Shown here in pieces: positions 7,625 through 15,927 of a stretch of 64,000 bases of DNA. The notes beneath the pieces were generated by a model that ran no database searches, was not told the origin of the DNA, and saw only the letters and a program-made list of their open reading frames with translations. A program made the translations under genes and the position numbers. Source of the stretch: Mycobacterium sp. EPa45 (GTDB taxonomy: Bacteria > Actinomycetota > Actinomycetes > Mycobacteriales > Mycobacteriaceae). Every line of letters begins with the position of its first letter. The stretch's first letter is position 1. The stretch spans positions 868,001-932,000 of the forward strand of contig NZ_CP011773.1 in NCBI RefSeq assembly GCF_001021385.1. Direction: 5' to 3'.

Positions 7625-8746
7625 ATGCACATAGCTGTGCGGTCAACCGTTGCGACTGGGGTAGCGATGGTGGGAGCCGGTGCCATCGCCCTGGCCCCGA
7701 TTCACCCGATCGGCCCGGTCGCCCTGCCGCTGTCGGAAATCAATGTCCCCGCTGCTATTTCGACGATGGAGGTCGAACTCGCGGCGCTGCCCAACCCCAT
7801 CACGCCCTGGGTCGATGTCTTCACCACCGCCGTCACCAACGCGGGCGTGCTCGGCTCGGCGTGGCTGGACGACCCGGCGCCGGTCGCACGGCAGCTGGCG
7901 TTGAACTGGATCGGCTACGGCCAGACCACCGCGACCGCACTCGGTCAGGCGGTCCAGGGAGCCATCGATTACTTCGGCACGTCCTTTCCGCAAGCGCTGC
8001 AAACGGCGTTCCAGCAGATCCGGGACGGCCAGCTGTCCGCGGCCGGTTCCACGCTCAGCGATGCCGTCCTCGGGACGATCTTGTACGTCGGCGGCCCGCT
8101 GTTTCCGCTCGCGGCGATTCCCGGCCAGATCACCCAAAACCTGAACGCAGCCGTCGTCGCCGCCACCGACATCAACACTCTCGTCGGTCTGGTGCTCGGT
8201 GCCGCGGGGCCGGTGGGCGGAGTGATTCGGGCAGTGGCTGACACGGCGCAGCAGTTCGTCGACGCGATCAGCGTCAGGGATTACAGCGCCGCGGCACAGG
8301 CTGTCTTCGACGTCGCGCCGAACATCGTGACTGCGATCGTCAACGGCTACACGACGACCGACGGCACGCTGTATCCCGGTCTTCTCACGCCGCCGGACGC
8401 TCAGGGCGTCAATGCCGGACTGGGCTACACCCTGCTGGTGTCCATTCCGCGGACGATCGCCACCGCGCTGGGCGCGCCGGCACCAACCGCCGCCGCCGTC
8501 GTCGCGCCTGCCGCAAGCCGTGAAGCGGCCAGCTCGCAGACAACCGACTCCGATGCGACCGAGGCAGGATCCGAATCGTCGTCGCCGAAGTCGACCGCCC
8601 GGGCACTGCGGACCAAGGGGAAGTCGGCAACCAAGACAGCCACTGCCGCCAAGAAGCCGGCGGGTGCCACGACGTCGACCGGCGCCAAGAGCGCCCGGCG
8701 GGGCAAGGGCACTGGCCACGGCGGAGGTCGGAGCGCAGCCGGGTAG
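7625..8746 (+). CDS. Secreted Ala-rich mycobacterial protein of unknown function
   Basis: 373 aa from ATG 7625, preceded by GACGGGAGAA. An in-frame upstream start at 7553 is unlikely because the signal peptide begins at 7625. N-terminus: a Sec-type signal (basic HIAVR start, then hydrophobic VATGVAMVGAGAIALAP). The body is Ala/Val/Leu-rich and helical. The last ~70 residues are a low-complexity Ser/Thr/Ala/Lys tail ending in a Gly/Arg-rich stretch, which may bind polyanions or cell wall. I recognise this as a type found repeatedly in mycobacterial genomes, without assigned function. No enzyme motif is visible. Confidence 0.75.
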   Translation: MHIAVRSTVATGVAMVGAGAIALAPIHPIGPVALPLSEINVPAAISTMEVELAALPNPITPWVDVFTTAVTNAGVLGSAWLDDPAPVARQLALNWIGYGQTTATALGQAVQGAIDYFGTSFPQALQTAFQQIRDGQLSAAGSTLSDAVLGTILYVGGPLFPLAAIPGQITQNLNAAVVAATDINTLVGLVLGAAGPVGGVIRAVADTAQQFVDAISVRDYSAAAQAVFDVAPNIVTAIVNGYTTTDGTLYPGLLTPPDAQGVNAGLGYTLLVSIPRTIATALGAPAPTAAAVVAPAASREAASSQTTDSDATEAGSESSSPKSTARALRTKGKSATKTATAAKKPAGATTSTGAKSARRGKGTGHGGGRSAAG

Positions 8747-8754
8747 ACCACTCG

Positions 8755-9282
8755 ATGCATCATGATGCTGCGGGCAACGGTTCCCGGTCGACCCATCAGC
8801 GGTATGTGAAGCTCGGATTCGATGACGTCGAGGCCGGTGCGTGGGTGCATTTCGAATCGGTCGCAATCGCCTTGCACTCGGCCGTCAACCGCGCCTTGGC
8901 GCAGCATCACCAGTTGAGTCTTGCCGACGTCCAACTGCTGGCGCATCTCAAAGGTCATGGCCCGAGCGCGATGGGAGCGCTGGCCGAGATGCTGATGGTC
9001 ACCCCCAGCGCGCTCACCCAACAGATCCAGCGTCTGGAGCGGCGCCGGCTGGTGCACCGGGAGGCCAGCAGCGACGACGGCCGGCGGGTGCTGGCGACGA
9101 TCACCCGGGAGGGGCTGCGACTGAGCACCGCGTCGCTGGCGACCTACGCCCGTGTGGTGCGCGCGCACTTCCTGAACGAGCTGAGCAGGAACCAGATGAT
9201 CGCCCTCGGCGACGGCTGCCGCCGGATAAGCACCAGGTTGAAGGCTGTTGACACAACCTCGGACTCGTCGGATAGCCAGTGA
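8755..9282 (+). CDS. MarR-family transcriptional regulator
   Basis: 175 aa, ATG 8755, nine bases after the previous stop. A central winged helix spans about residues 55-110: a recognition-helix region (MLMVTPSALTQQIQRLERRRLVHRE), with the wing SSDDGRRVLATITREG. Flanking helices would form the dimer interface. MarR proteins repress neighbouring genes and release DNA on binding small ligands; the ligand is unknown here. It could regulate the secreted protein gene upstream, with which it probably shares a transcript. The first ~20 residues (HHDAAGNGSRSTHQ) look poorly conserved, so the true start may be later. Confidence 0.85.
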   Translation: MHHDAAGNGSRSTHQRYVKLGFDDVEAGAWVHFESVAIALHSAVNRALAQHHQLSLADVQLLAHLKGHGPSAMGALAEMLMVTPSALTQQIQRLERRRLVHREASSDDGRRVLATITREGLRLSTASLATYARVVRAHFLNELSRNQMIALGDGCRRISTRLKAVDTTSDSSDSQ

Positions 9283-9311
9283 GATAGCGGGCACCAATTT
9301 AAGGTGCCGGC

Positions 9312-9869
9312 ATGCCTCTGTTCAAAAAGGGCTTCAGGCAAGCGTGGGCCGACGCGGGCGCGGACCGGGAGGATGAGTTCGCGCAGGTGATGAAGTTCCC
9401 GCCGGTGCCTGAACTCGCGGTCGAATTGATGACGGCTTTCGGTGCCAGCGGACCCCGGCAGGGGAAGCCACTGACCGAAAGCGATCTCGCACAGTGGTGG
9501 CTTGACCGCTACGAGTTCACCTCCCGACGCCAGAAAGTGCTGTGCTCGGCGATGTTGCGCCGTGGTCGCAGCCCGATTCGCGAGGCGTTGCAGGTGCTCG
9601 AGCACGCTGAGCTGGTGTATCTGACCGTGCGTACCGACAGGGAAGACAACTGGCGGGCGACAAATCTGGGCTCGTCGATCTTGGCCGAGGGCAGGGATGC
9701 GGTGGCCGAGCGAGTCGGGCAGCGGCCCGGAGCAGGTGCCGCGACGCCGACGGCGGAGCCGAAGTCTGCGGTCGATCGCCTGCAGGAGCTCGACACGCTG
9801 CTGCGCGCCGGGGTGATCAGCGATGCCGAATACGCGGCCAAGCGCCAACACATCATCGACGGGATCTGA
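9312..9869 (+). CDS. SHOCT-domain protein of unknown function
   Basis: 185 aa from ATG 9312. The N-terminal ~125 residues form an unrecognised, mostly helical domain; the segment from RRQKVLCSAMLRRGRSPIREALQ to LEHAELVYLTVR resembles a small winged-helix fold. After an Ala/Pro linker, the C-terminal ~28 residues (VDRLQELDTLLRAGVISDAEY) match the SHOCT oligomerisation motif, usually found at the end of bacterial proteins. It sits 20 bp before the methylthioadenosine phosphorylase gene. No catalytic motif is seen. Confidence 0.75.
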   Translation: MPLFKKGFRQAWADAGADREDEFAQVMKFPPVPELAVELMTAFGASGPRQGKPLTESDLAQWWLDRYEFTSRRQKVLCSAMLRRGRSPIREALQVLEHAELVYLTVRTDREDNWRATNLGSSILAEGRDAVAERVGQRPGAGAATPTAEPKSAVDRLQELDTLLRAGVISDAEYAAKRQHIIDGI

Positions 9870-9889
9870 ACGCCCGGCACAATGGGCGA

Positions 9890-10666
9890 ATGCTCGGAGT
9901 CATCGGCGGCAGCGGTTTCTACACCTTCTTCGGACCCGACGCGCGCAGCGTCAACCTGGATACGCCCTACGGCGAGCCGAGTGCGCCGATCACGGTCGGA
10001 CGCGTCGGCCAGCACGAGGTGGCCTTCCTGCCCCGGCATGGCATGAGTCACGAGTTCTCGCCCCACAAGGTGCCTTACCGGGCAAACATGTGGGCATTGC
10101 GTGCCCTCGGCGTCCGACGGGTCTTCGGGCCGTGCGCGGTCGGCAGCCTCACGCCCGAGCTCGGTCCGGGAGCAATCGTCGTCCCCGATCAGCTGGTGGA
10201 CCGCACCCGGGGGCGTTTGGACACCTACTTCGACTCCGGCGGTATCCATGTCGGGTTCGCCGACCCGTACTGCCCGACGCTGCGCTCGGCGGTCACCGGC
10301 CTGCCCGGCGTGGTCGACGGCGCCACCATGGTGGTGGTGCAGGGACCACGGTTCTCCACCCGCGCTGAGAGCCAGTGGTTCGCCCGCGAAGGGTTCAGCC
10401 TGATCAACATGACCGGCTACCCCGAGGCGGTGCTCGCCCGTGAGCTGGAGATGTGTTATGCGGCAATCGCTTTGGTGACCGACCTGGATGCCGGTGTCGA
10501 CGTCGGAGCGGGTGTGCGGGCCGTCGACGTCTTCGCGGAGTTCGAGAAGAACCTGGGGCCGTTCAAACAGCTGGTGCTCGAAGCGATCGATCAGGTAGCC
10601 ACCGAGCGTGTCTGCGGGCATTGTCTTGCGCACGAAGGTGTCGAGTTGCCCTTCGACCTGCCGTGA
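9890..10666 (+). CDS. S-methyl-5'-thioadenosine phosphorylase (Rv0535-like)
   Basis: 258 aa from ATG 9890. MTAP/PNP-family purine phosphorylase: phosphate loop GGSGFY at residues 5-10, the segment FLPRHGMSHEFSPHKVPYRANMW cut in two by FSPHK, a VGSLTPELGPG strand, and the purine/ribose-site motif NMTGYPEAVLARE. It cleaves 5'-methylthioadenosine with phosphate to adenine and 5-methylthioribose-1-phosphate, for purine and methionine salvage. The length agrees with Rv0535 (annotated pnp in M. tuberculosis). The stop overlaps the next gene's GTG start. A second purine specificity cannot be excluded from sequence. Confidence 0.9.
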   Translation: MLGVIGGSGFYTFFGPDARSVNLDTPYGEPSAPITVGRVGQHEVAFLPRHGMSHEFSPHKVPYRANMWALRALGVRRVFGPCAVGSLTPELGPGAIVVPDQLVDRTRGRLDTYFDSGGIHVGFADPYCPTLRSAVTGLPGVVDGATMVVVQGPRFSTRAESQWFAREGFSLINMTGYPEAVLARELEMCYAAIALVTDLDAGVDVGAGVRAVDVFAEFEKNLGPFKQLVLEAIDQVATERVCGHCLAHEGVELPFDLP

Positions 10667-11694
10667 GGGTTCTACTCACCGGCGCGGCCGGGTTCATCGG
10701 AAGCCGGGTGCGCGCCGCCCTGCTGGCTGATGGGCACGAGGTGGTCGCGGCCGACGTGATGCTCGACGCTGCCCACGGACCCGGTGCCGTACTGCCCGAG
10801 GGCGTCCATCGGGTCGATGTGCGAGACGCGGACGCGTTGGCGCCCTTGCTGTCCGGGATCGATGTCGTGTGTCATCAGGCCGCGGTGGTCGGCGCGGGTG
10901 TCAACGCTGCCGACGCGCCGTCCTATGCCAGTCATAACGACTACGGCACGGCGGTATTGCTGGCTCAGATGTATGCCGCGGGGATACAGCGCCTGATTTT
11001 GGCGTCGTCGATGGTGGTGTACGGCCAGGGCGGGTACCGGTGCCCGGAGCATGGCGTCGTCGATCCGCTGCCGCGCAGCCGGTCCGATCTCGACGCCGGT
11101 GTGTTCGAGCACCGCTGCCCGGTCGGCGGGGAGGAGCTGGACTGGCAGCTGGTGGGCGAGGACGCTGCGCTTCGTCCGCGCAGCCTGTATGCCGCCAGCA
11201 AGGCTGCCCAGGAGCACTATGCGTTGGCCTGGGCCGAGTCGACGGGCAGCTCGGTCGTCGCGCTGCGCTATCACAACGTGTACGGCCCGGGCATGCCGCG
11301 GGACACCCCGTACTCGGGGGTGGCCGCGATCTTCCGGTCATCGCTCGAAAAGGGCGATTCTCCAAGGGTTTTCGAAGATGGCGGGCAGATGCGCGATTTC
11401 GTTCACGTCGACGATGTCGCGGCTGCGAACGTCGCATCCGTGCGCTCGGAGGCAGGCGGCTTCGTGGCTGCCAACGTCTGCTCGGGGCGGCCGGTCTCGA
11501 TCATGACCGTCGCGACTCGGATTTGCGAGGCCCGCGGTGGCCCATCGCCGGTGGTCACCGGCCAGTATCGCAGCGGCGACGTCCGTCACATCGTTGCCGA
11601 TCCGGCACAGGCCGCCGAATCCCTGGGTTTCCGCGCCCGGGTCGACCCTGACCAAGGTCTGCGGGAGTTCGCGTTCGCCCCCTTGCGTGGGTGA
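10663..11694 (+). CDS. galE3: NAD-dependent epimerase/dehydratase (GalE3-like)
   Basis: 343 aa from GTG 10663, overlapping the previous stop by 4 bp; the longer open frame upstream is inside the phosphorylase gene. Extended SDR: Rossmann motif GAAGFIGS (residues 7-14), strand RLILASSMVVYG with the catalytic Ser/Thr region, active site YAASK (Tyr176, Lys180), and the later RYHNVYGPG and FVHVDDVA motifs of nucleotide-sugar epimerases. It corresponds to Rv0536. It probably interconverts or dehydrates an NDP-sugar for cell-envelope glycans; the exact substrate is not evident. Confidence 0.85.
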   Translation: MRVLLTGAAGFIGSRVRAALLADGHEVVAADVMLDAAHGPGAVLPEGVHRVDVRDADALAPLLSGIDVVCHQAAVVGAGVNAADAPSYASHNDYGTAVLLAQMYAAGIQRLILASSMVVYGQGGYRCPEHGVVDPLPRSRSDLDAGVFEHRCPVGGEELDWQLVGEDAALRPRSLYAASKAAQEHYALAWAESTGSSVVALRYHNVYGPGMPRDTPYSGVAAIFRSSLEKGDSPRVFEDGGQMRDFVHVDDVAAANVASVRSEAGGFVAANVCSGRPVSIMTVATRICEARGGPSPVVTGQYRSGDVRHIVADPAQAAESLGFRARVDPDQGLREFAFAPLRG

Positions 11695-11764
11695 GCCGCG
11701 CCACAGCGCGTAAATCCCTTCCCTCCGTGGGTATTTAGGCGCGGTGACTGCGGTCCCCGGATCT

Positions 11765-11780
11765 GGTGACAATCGTCACC
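11765..11780. promoter_or_regulatory. CRP-like palindrome upstream of ahpC
   Basis: GGTGA-CAATCG-TCACC is a perfect inverted repeat with the 5-6-5 geometry of CRP/FNR-family sites (consensus TGTGA-N6-TCACA). It lies about 90 bp before the ahpC ATG and 70 bp after the epimerase stop. It could be an operator for a CRP-like regulator, or a short hairpin; there is no T tract after it. Confidence 0.4.
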
Positions 11781-11826
11781 TTCGCCCCGTCGAGGCCTGA
11801 CTAACGGCGCGTCGAGTGGCAGAATC

Positions 11827-11839
11827 TGGAACGGTTCCA
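11827..11839. promoter_or_regulatory. 13-bp perfect palindrome in the ahpC leader
   Basis: TGGAAC-G-GTTCCA lies 12 bp before the AAGGAG ribosome site of ahpC (11852-11857). The position suggests an operator overlapping the transcription start, or a small leader hairpin. It resembles the KstR half-sites but has a 1-bp rather than 2-bp centre, so it is not a KstR match. Confidence 0.4.
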
Positions 11840-11868
11840 ATTTAGCTATTCAAGGAGTGGTGCCAATC

Positions 11869-12456
11869 ATGGCTCTGTTGACAATCGGGGATCAGTTCCC
11901 GGCTTACGACCTCAAGGCGGTTGTCGGCGGTGACCTGTCCAAGGTCGACGCCAAGCAGCCCGACGATTACTTCATTCAGGTGACGAGCTCGGACAACCCG
12001 GGCAAGTGGCGCATTATCTTCTTCTGGCCCAAGGATTTCACGTTCGTGTGCCCGACCGAGATCGCCGCGTTCGGCAAGCTCAACGACGAGTTCGAGGATC
12101 GCGACGCGCAGGTGCTCGGCGTCTCGGTGGACAACGAGTTCGTCCACTTCCAGTGGCGTGCCCAGCACGAGGACCTCAAGAAGCTGCCGTTCCCGATGCT
12201 GTCCGATCTCAAGCGCGAGCTGTCCTTGGCAACGGGCGTGCTCAACGCCGACGGCGTGGCCGATCGTGCGACGTTCATCGTGGACCCGAACAACGAGATC
12301 CAGTTCGTGTCGGTGACTGCGGGATCGGTCGGCCGCAATGTCGACGAGGTGCTGAGGGTGCTCGACGCGCTGCAGTCCGACGAGCTGTGCGCGTGCAACT
12401 GGAAGAAGGGTGACCCGACCATCGACGCCGGCGAGCTGCTGGCCGAGGCGGTCTGA
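11869..12456 (+). CDS. ahpC: Alkyl hydroperoxide reductase subunit C (peroxiredoxin)
   Basis: 195 aa from ATG 11869 ([15 protein letters not shown]), the size of M. tuberculosis AhpC. The ribosome site AAGGAG is at 11852-11857; a GTG at 11857 would be too close to it. A 2-Cys peroxiredoxin: peroxidatic Cys61 in FVCPTE and the resolving cysteines in LCACNWK near residues 174-176. It reduces alkyl hydroperoxides and peroxynitrite in the cytoplasm, and is re-reduced by AhpD, encoded 2 bp downstream. No oxyR gene is adjacent, unlike the usual mycobacterial oxyR-ahpC arrangement; two palindromes precede it instead. Confidence 0.97.
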   Translation: MALLTIGDQFPAYDLKAVVGGDLSKVDAKQPDDYFIQVTSSDNPGKWRIIFFWPKDFTFVCPTEIAAFGKLNDEFEDRDAQVLGVSVDNEFVHFQWRAQHEDLKKLPFPMLSDLKRELSLATGVLNADGVADRATFIVDPNNEIQFVSVTAGSVGRNVDEVLRVLDALQSDELCACNWKKGDPTIDAGELLAEAV

Positions 12457-12458
12457 GG

Positions 12459-12992
12459 ATGAGCATCGACGCCGTCAAAGAGGCATTGCCCGAGTTTGCC
12501 AAGGATCTCAAGCTCAACCTGGGCAGCATTGTCCGCTCGACCGAGCTGACCGAACAGCAACTCTGGGGCGCGCTGGTGGCCACCGCCGCGGCGACCAAGT
12601 CCGCGCCGCTGCTGCGCGAGGTCACCGAGGACGCTCTGGATGTGCTGTCCGAAGAGGCCTATAACGCCGCGTTGGGCGCCGCGGCGATCATGGGGATGAA
12701 CAACGTCTTCTACCGCACCAAGCATCAGCTCGAGGGTCGCTATGACGACCTGCGGGCCGGGCTGCGGATGAACATCATCGCCAATCCCGGCGTGGCCAAG
12801 GCCGACTTCGAGCTGTGGTCGCTGGCCGTATCCGCCATCAACGGATGCGATCAGTGCCTGGCCGCGCATGAGAAGGAACTCCGGGACGCCGACGTCTCGC
12901 GGACGGTGATCTTCGAGGCCATCCGGGTCGCGTCGATCATGTCCGGCGTCGCCCAGGCCCTGCTCACGACCCAGGCGCTCGCCACCGCCTGA
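12459..12992 (+). CDS. ahpD: Alkyl hydroperoxide reductase AhpD
   Basis: 177 aa, identical in length to M. tuberculosis AhpD. The active site [12 protein letters not shown] carries Cys130 and Cys133 plus the proton-relay His137, as in the carboxymuconolactone decarboxylase/AhpD family. AhpD forms a trimer and shuttles electrons from lipoylated dihydrolipoamide acyltransferase to AhpC. It starts 2 bp after the ahpC stop, so the two genes form one operon. A strong hairpin follows the stop. Confidence 0.97.
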   Translation: MSIDAVKEALPEFAKDLKLNLGSIVRSTELTEQQLWGALVATAAATKSAPLLREVTEDALDVLSEEAYNAALGAAAIMGMNNVFYRTKHQLEGRYDDLRAGLRMNIIANPGVAKADFELWSLAVSAINGCDQCLAAHEKELRDADVSRTVIFEAIRVASIMSGVAQALLTTQALATA

Positions 12993-13003
12993 TCGAATAT
13001 CGC

Positions 13004-13049
13004 CTCGACCCCCTTCCCAACCCGGTAGTTGGTCGGGAAGGGGGTCGAG
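13004..13049 (+). terminator. Strong hairpin after ahpCD
   Basis: Perfect 15-bp inverted repeat: left arm CTCGACCCCCTTCCC (13004-13018), right arm at 13035-13049, 16-nt loop. It starts 12 bp after the ahpD stop and ends 14 bp before the next GTG. There is no U tract, as is common for mycobacterial terminators. It could also regulate translation of the downstream gene. Confidence 0.65.
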
Positions 13050-13063
13050 CGCATAATTGGCCG

Positions 13064-14188
13064 GTGAAGACTGAGATCTGCGACCAGTTCGGCATCGAGT
13101 TTCCCTTGTTCGCCTTCAGCCACTGCCGCGACGTCGTCGCCGCGGTGACCAACGCGGGCGGCTTCGGTGTCCTGGGCGGTACCGCGTACACCCCCGATCA
13201 GCTCCACCAGGAACTCAGCTGGATCGACGAGCAGGTGAAGGGCAAGCCGTACGGCGTCGACATCATCGTGCCGGCGAAATTCGAGGGCAAGGGCGAGAAC
13301 CTGTCGTTCGGTCAGCTTGCCGACCGCATCCCCGAGGATTTCCGCGGGTTCATCAACGACCTGCTGGCAGCCCACGACATCGACATCAGCGATCAGCCGC
13401 GGATGGCCGCATCGTCGCTGAGCGGGGATACCGGCGCCAGCCTGCTCGACGTCGCACTGGATCACCCGATCAAGTTGATGGCCAACGCACTTGGCGTGCC
13501 GCCGGACTACATGATCGAAGCAGGCAAGCAGACCGGCATTCCGGTCGCCGCGCTCGTCGGCGCCAAAGAGCATGCGATCAAGCAGGTGAACGCCGGCGTC
13601 GACCTGATCGTCGCCCAGGGCACCGAGGCCGGCGGTCACTGCGGCGAGGTGACCACCTTGGTGCTCATCCCGGAGGTGATCGAGGCGATCAAGCCGATCC
13701 GCGAAGTGCCGGTGCTCGCGGCGGGCGGGATCGTGACCGGCCGGCAGATGGCTGCGTCGGTGGCGCTCGGCGCCGCGGGCGCCTGGACCGGCTCGGTGTG
13801 GTTGACCACCGAAGAAGCCGAGACCGCGCCGTACACGGTGCAGAAGTTCCTGGCCGCGACGTCGCGGGATACGGTCCGATCCGCTGGGCGTACGGGAAAG
13901 CCGTCGCGCCAACTGGTTTCGGATTGGACGGATGCGTGGGCGCCGCACGAGGGCGGGCGCCAACCGCTGCCGCTGCCGCTGCAGAACATGATCGCCGAGC
14001 CGGTGCTGCGCCGGATCGACAAGCTGGCCGAGGGCGGCCATCCGGGTGCTCAGGCGCTCGCGACGTACTTCGTGGGCCAGGGAGTCGGGCTGATGAACAA
14101 GGTCAAGCCCGCCCGCGAGGTGGTTCTGGAATTCATCGAGGATTACCTCGCCGCCGCCGAGCGGTTGAGCCGATCGCTCGACGACTGA
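13064..14188 (+). CDS. Nitronate monooxygenase-like flavin enzyme
   Basis: 374 aa from GTG 13064. FMN-dependent TIM barrel of the NMO / 2-nitropropane dioxygenase family: N-terminal FPLFAFSHCRDVVAAVTNAGGFGVLGG, central VAQGTEAGGHCGEVTT with the family histidine, and phosphate-binding AAGGIVTGRQMAASVALGA split across its strands. Such enzymes oxidise nitronates, but many mycobacterial members are of unknown substrate. It lies after the ahpCD hairpin on the same strand, so it may be separately transcribed. It is convergent with the next gene, the two stops being one base apart. Confidence 0.85.
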   Translation: MKTEICDQFGIEFPLFAFSHCRDVVAAVTNAGGFGVLGGTAYTPDQLHQELSWIDEQVKGKPYGVDIIVPAKFEGKGENLSFGQLADRIPEDFRGFINDLLAAHDIDISDQPRMAASSLSGDTGASLLDVALDHPIKLMANALGVPPDYMIEAGKQTGIPVAALVGAKEHAIKQVNAGVDLIVAQGTEAGGHCGEVTTLVLIPEVIEAIKPIREVPVLAAGGIVTGRQMAASVALGAAGAWTGSVWLTTEEAETAPYTVQKFLAATSRDTVRSAGRTGKPSRQLVSDWTDAWAPHEGGRQPLPLPLQNMIAEPVLRRIDKLAEGGHPGAQALATYFVGQGVGLMNKVKPAREVVLEFIEDYLAAAERLSRSLDD

Positions 14189-14189
14189 T

Positions 14190-14819
14190 CTAGAGCCCCT
14201 TGGGGGCTGCCTTCACCGCCTGCACGTCCGACGGGTCACCGCTGAAGTCGACATGTGCGACGCGTCCGGTCGCGAACAGCAGCAGCTCCTGAGGTTCGCC
14301 GGTCACCGTCACGGCCGGACCGCGGCCCGCGGTCAGCACGGTCTCGCCGTCCGGAGTGCGCAGCTGCACCCGGGCCGGCATCTTGGCCAGGGTCAGCCGG
14401 GCCATCAGCCCGAGGGTGCGGCTCAGTTTGCCGGTCAGTTCGGCGTCGAGGGTGCGCGGTTGCCAGCCCGGTTGGGCGCGGCGGATGTCCTCGTGGTGGA
14501 TGAACATCTCGGCGACGTTGGCCACCGAATCAACGAGTTTGAGCGGCGAGTACAGCGGTGGGCCGGCGGCCACCTTGTCCACCAGATCATCCCACGCGGT
14601 GTTGCCCGCGACGGCGTCCTGCACCTTGGCGGTGTGGCCGGCGAACGCCGGAATGAGGATGCCCGGCGCGGCATCGACGCGGTACTCCCGAACCATCAAG
14701 TGCGCGGCTAGGTCTCGAGCCGTCCAGCCTTCGCACAGGGTTGGGGCGTCGGGACCGACATCGCGCAGGGCGGCGACGACGGCGGCACGTTCACGCTGAG
14801 CTACGGACATCTCGCTCAC
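14190..14819 (-). CDS. TIGR03085-type (DinB/maleylpyruvate isomerase-like) protein
   Basis: 209 aa from GTG 14819; ATG 14810 (MSVAQRERA) is an equally plausible start. The N-terminal ~100 residues resemble the DinB-like four-helix metal-binding bundle of mycothiol-dependent maleylpyruvate isomerase-type proteins: LCEGWTARDLAAHLMVRE supplies one histidine and MFIHHEDIRRAQ the others. The C-terminal part is a small SCP2-like beta domain (VQLRTPDGETVL). This combination is common in actinobacteria and may act with mycothiol, but the substrate is unknown. Convergent with the nitronate monooxygenase-like gene. Confidence 0.8.
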   Translation of the reverse strand: MSEMSVAQRERAAVVAALRDVGPDAPTLCEGWTARDLAAHLMVREYRVDAAPGILIPAFAGHTAKVQDAVAGNTAWDDLVDKVAAGPPLYSPLKLVDSVANVAEMFIHHEDIRRAQPGWQPRTLDAELTGKLSRTLGLMARLTLAKMPARVQLRTPDGETVLTAGRGPAVTVTGEPQELLLFATGRVAHVDFSGDPSDVQAVKAAPKGL

Positions 14820-14829
14820 GCTACTCTTA

Positions 14830-14894
14830 CGCCCAAACCGACGTTTCGCCGAACAAGTTCGAGTAGATCGCTACAAAACGTCGATCTCGGCGCC
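14830..14894. repeat. 65-bp dispersed intergenic repeat, copy 1
   Basis: Aligns without gaps to 39997-40061 at 53 of 65 positions, counted by eye. The first 14 bases (CGCCCAAACCGACG) and last 17 bases (ACGTCGATCTCGGCGCC) are identical and the middle varies. It contains an inner inverted repeat CGACGTTT / AAACGTCG (14839-14846 and 14876-14883). It fills the gap after the histidine kinase stop (minus strand) and before the TIGR03085-type gene. Confidence 0.8.
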
Positions 14895-14898
14895 CGCC

Positions 14899-15927
14899 TC
14901 ACTCCGACAGTGGCAGCCGGACTTCGAACCGCGCACCATGCGCGGTGTTGTGTGCCGACAGGGTGCCGTGGTGGGCGTGCACCAGGCCGGCCGCTATCGC
15001 CAGTCCCAAGCCCGAACCACTCGGCAGCGAAGAATCCTCGCGCGGCACACGGCCATTCGACCCCCGGTAGGCCACGTCGAACACCCGCGGCAGGTCCGTC
15101 TCGTCGATGCCGACGCCGGTGTCGTCCACCCGGGCCCATGCCCCGCCCGCGTCGCTGCCGAGCGCCAGTGTCACGGCCCCACCCGAGGGGGTGTGCGCAA
15201 TGGCGTTCGCCACCAGATTGGACAGCACGCGTACCAGTGCGCGATCGCTGCCCATCACCCGCACCGGGTCAACCGGAACCGATGCCGACAGTTGTACCCC
15301 GGCGCGCTCGGCAGTGATCCGGTGGGCTGCGATCACGTCGTCGACCACCTCGTCGAGCGCAACCTTCTCGTATGGGGCGTGGACCGCCCCGGCATTGATC
15401 TTCGACATCTCGAACAGGTCGTCGACCATCTCGGAGAGCCGCACCGATTCCTGCTCAATGTGTTTGGCCTGCACTCGTACCTCGCCGTCGCTGACCACCC
15501 CGTCGGCGATGGCCTCGGCCAGCGCGCGGATGCCGGCCAGCGGTGTGCGCAGGTCGTGGCTGACGAACGCCACCAGCCGGCGCCGGGATTGCTCGGCCAG
15601 CCGCTCGGCGTCGTGGATTTCCTGCTCCCACACCGTCCGGCGGGCCTGATATCGCGCCAGCATCACGGCCGCGGGCAGTGTCACGATCGCCACGATCAGC
15701 AGGACGACGACGATCGACGCGAAGGTGCTGGTGATCATGAACCCACTGGCGCCCAGCACACCGGTCAGCGTGGCCAACGTCGGGATCAACACCAACGCCA
15801 CCATCGTGACGGTCATAGACCAGGACCGGGCCAGCCGAATCACCAACGCGCCCAACAGGACTACGGGCAGCGAGCAGGCCAGCGCCAGTACCGCGATCTG
15901 GGCCAGGTCACGCGGTGGCACGGTCAC
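14899..15927 (-). CDS. Two-component sensor histidine kinase
   Basis: 342 aa from GTG 15927, overlapping the response regulator by 20 bp (GTG 15921 is an alternative). Residues 10-92 contain three to four membrane segments with almost no extracytoplasmic loop, so sensing is probably within or at the membrane. The dimerisation box FVSHDLRTPLAG carries His124. N box NLVANAIAHTPSG, G1 DDTGVGI and G2 GSGLGLAIAAG are all present, so it should be active. The pair is divergent from the glycosyltransferase operon at 16713. The stimulus is unknown. Confidence 0.9.
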   Translation of the reverse strand: MTVPPRDLAQIAVLALACSLPVVLLGALVIRLARSWSMTVTMVALVLIPTLATLTGVLGASGFMITSTFASIVVVLLIVAIVTLPAAVMLARYQARRTVWEQEIHDAERLAEQSRRRLVAFVSHDLRTPLAGIRALAEAIADGVVSDGEVRVQAKHIEQESVRLSEMVDDLFEMSKINAGAVHAPYEKVALDEVVDDVIAAHRITAERAGVQLSASVPVDPVRVMGSDRALVRVLSNLVANAIAHTPSGGAVTLALGSDAGGAWARVDDTGVGIDETDLPRVFDVAYRGSNGRVPREDSSLPSGSGLGLAIAAGLVHAHHGTLSAHNTAHGARFEVRLPLSE

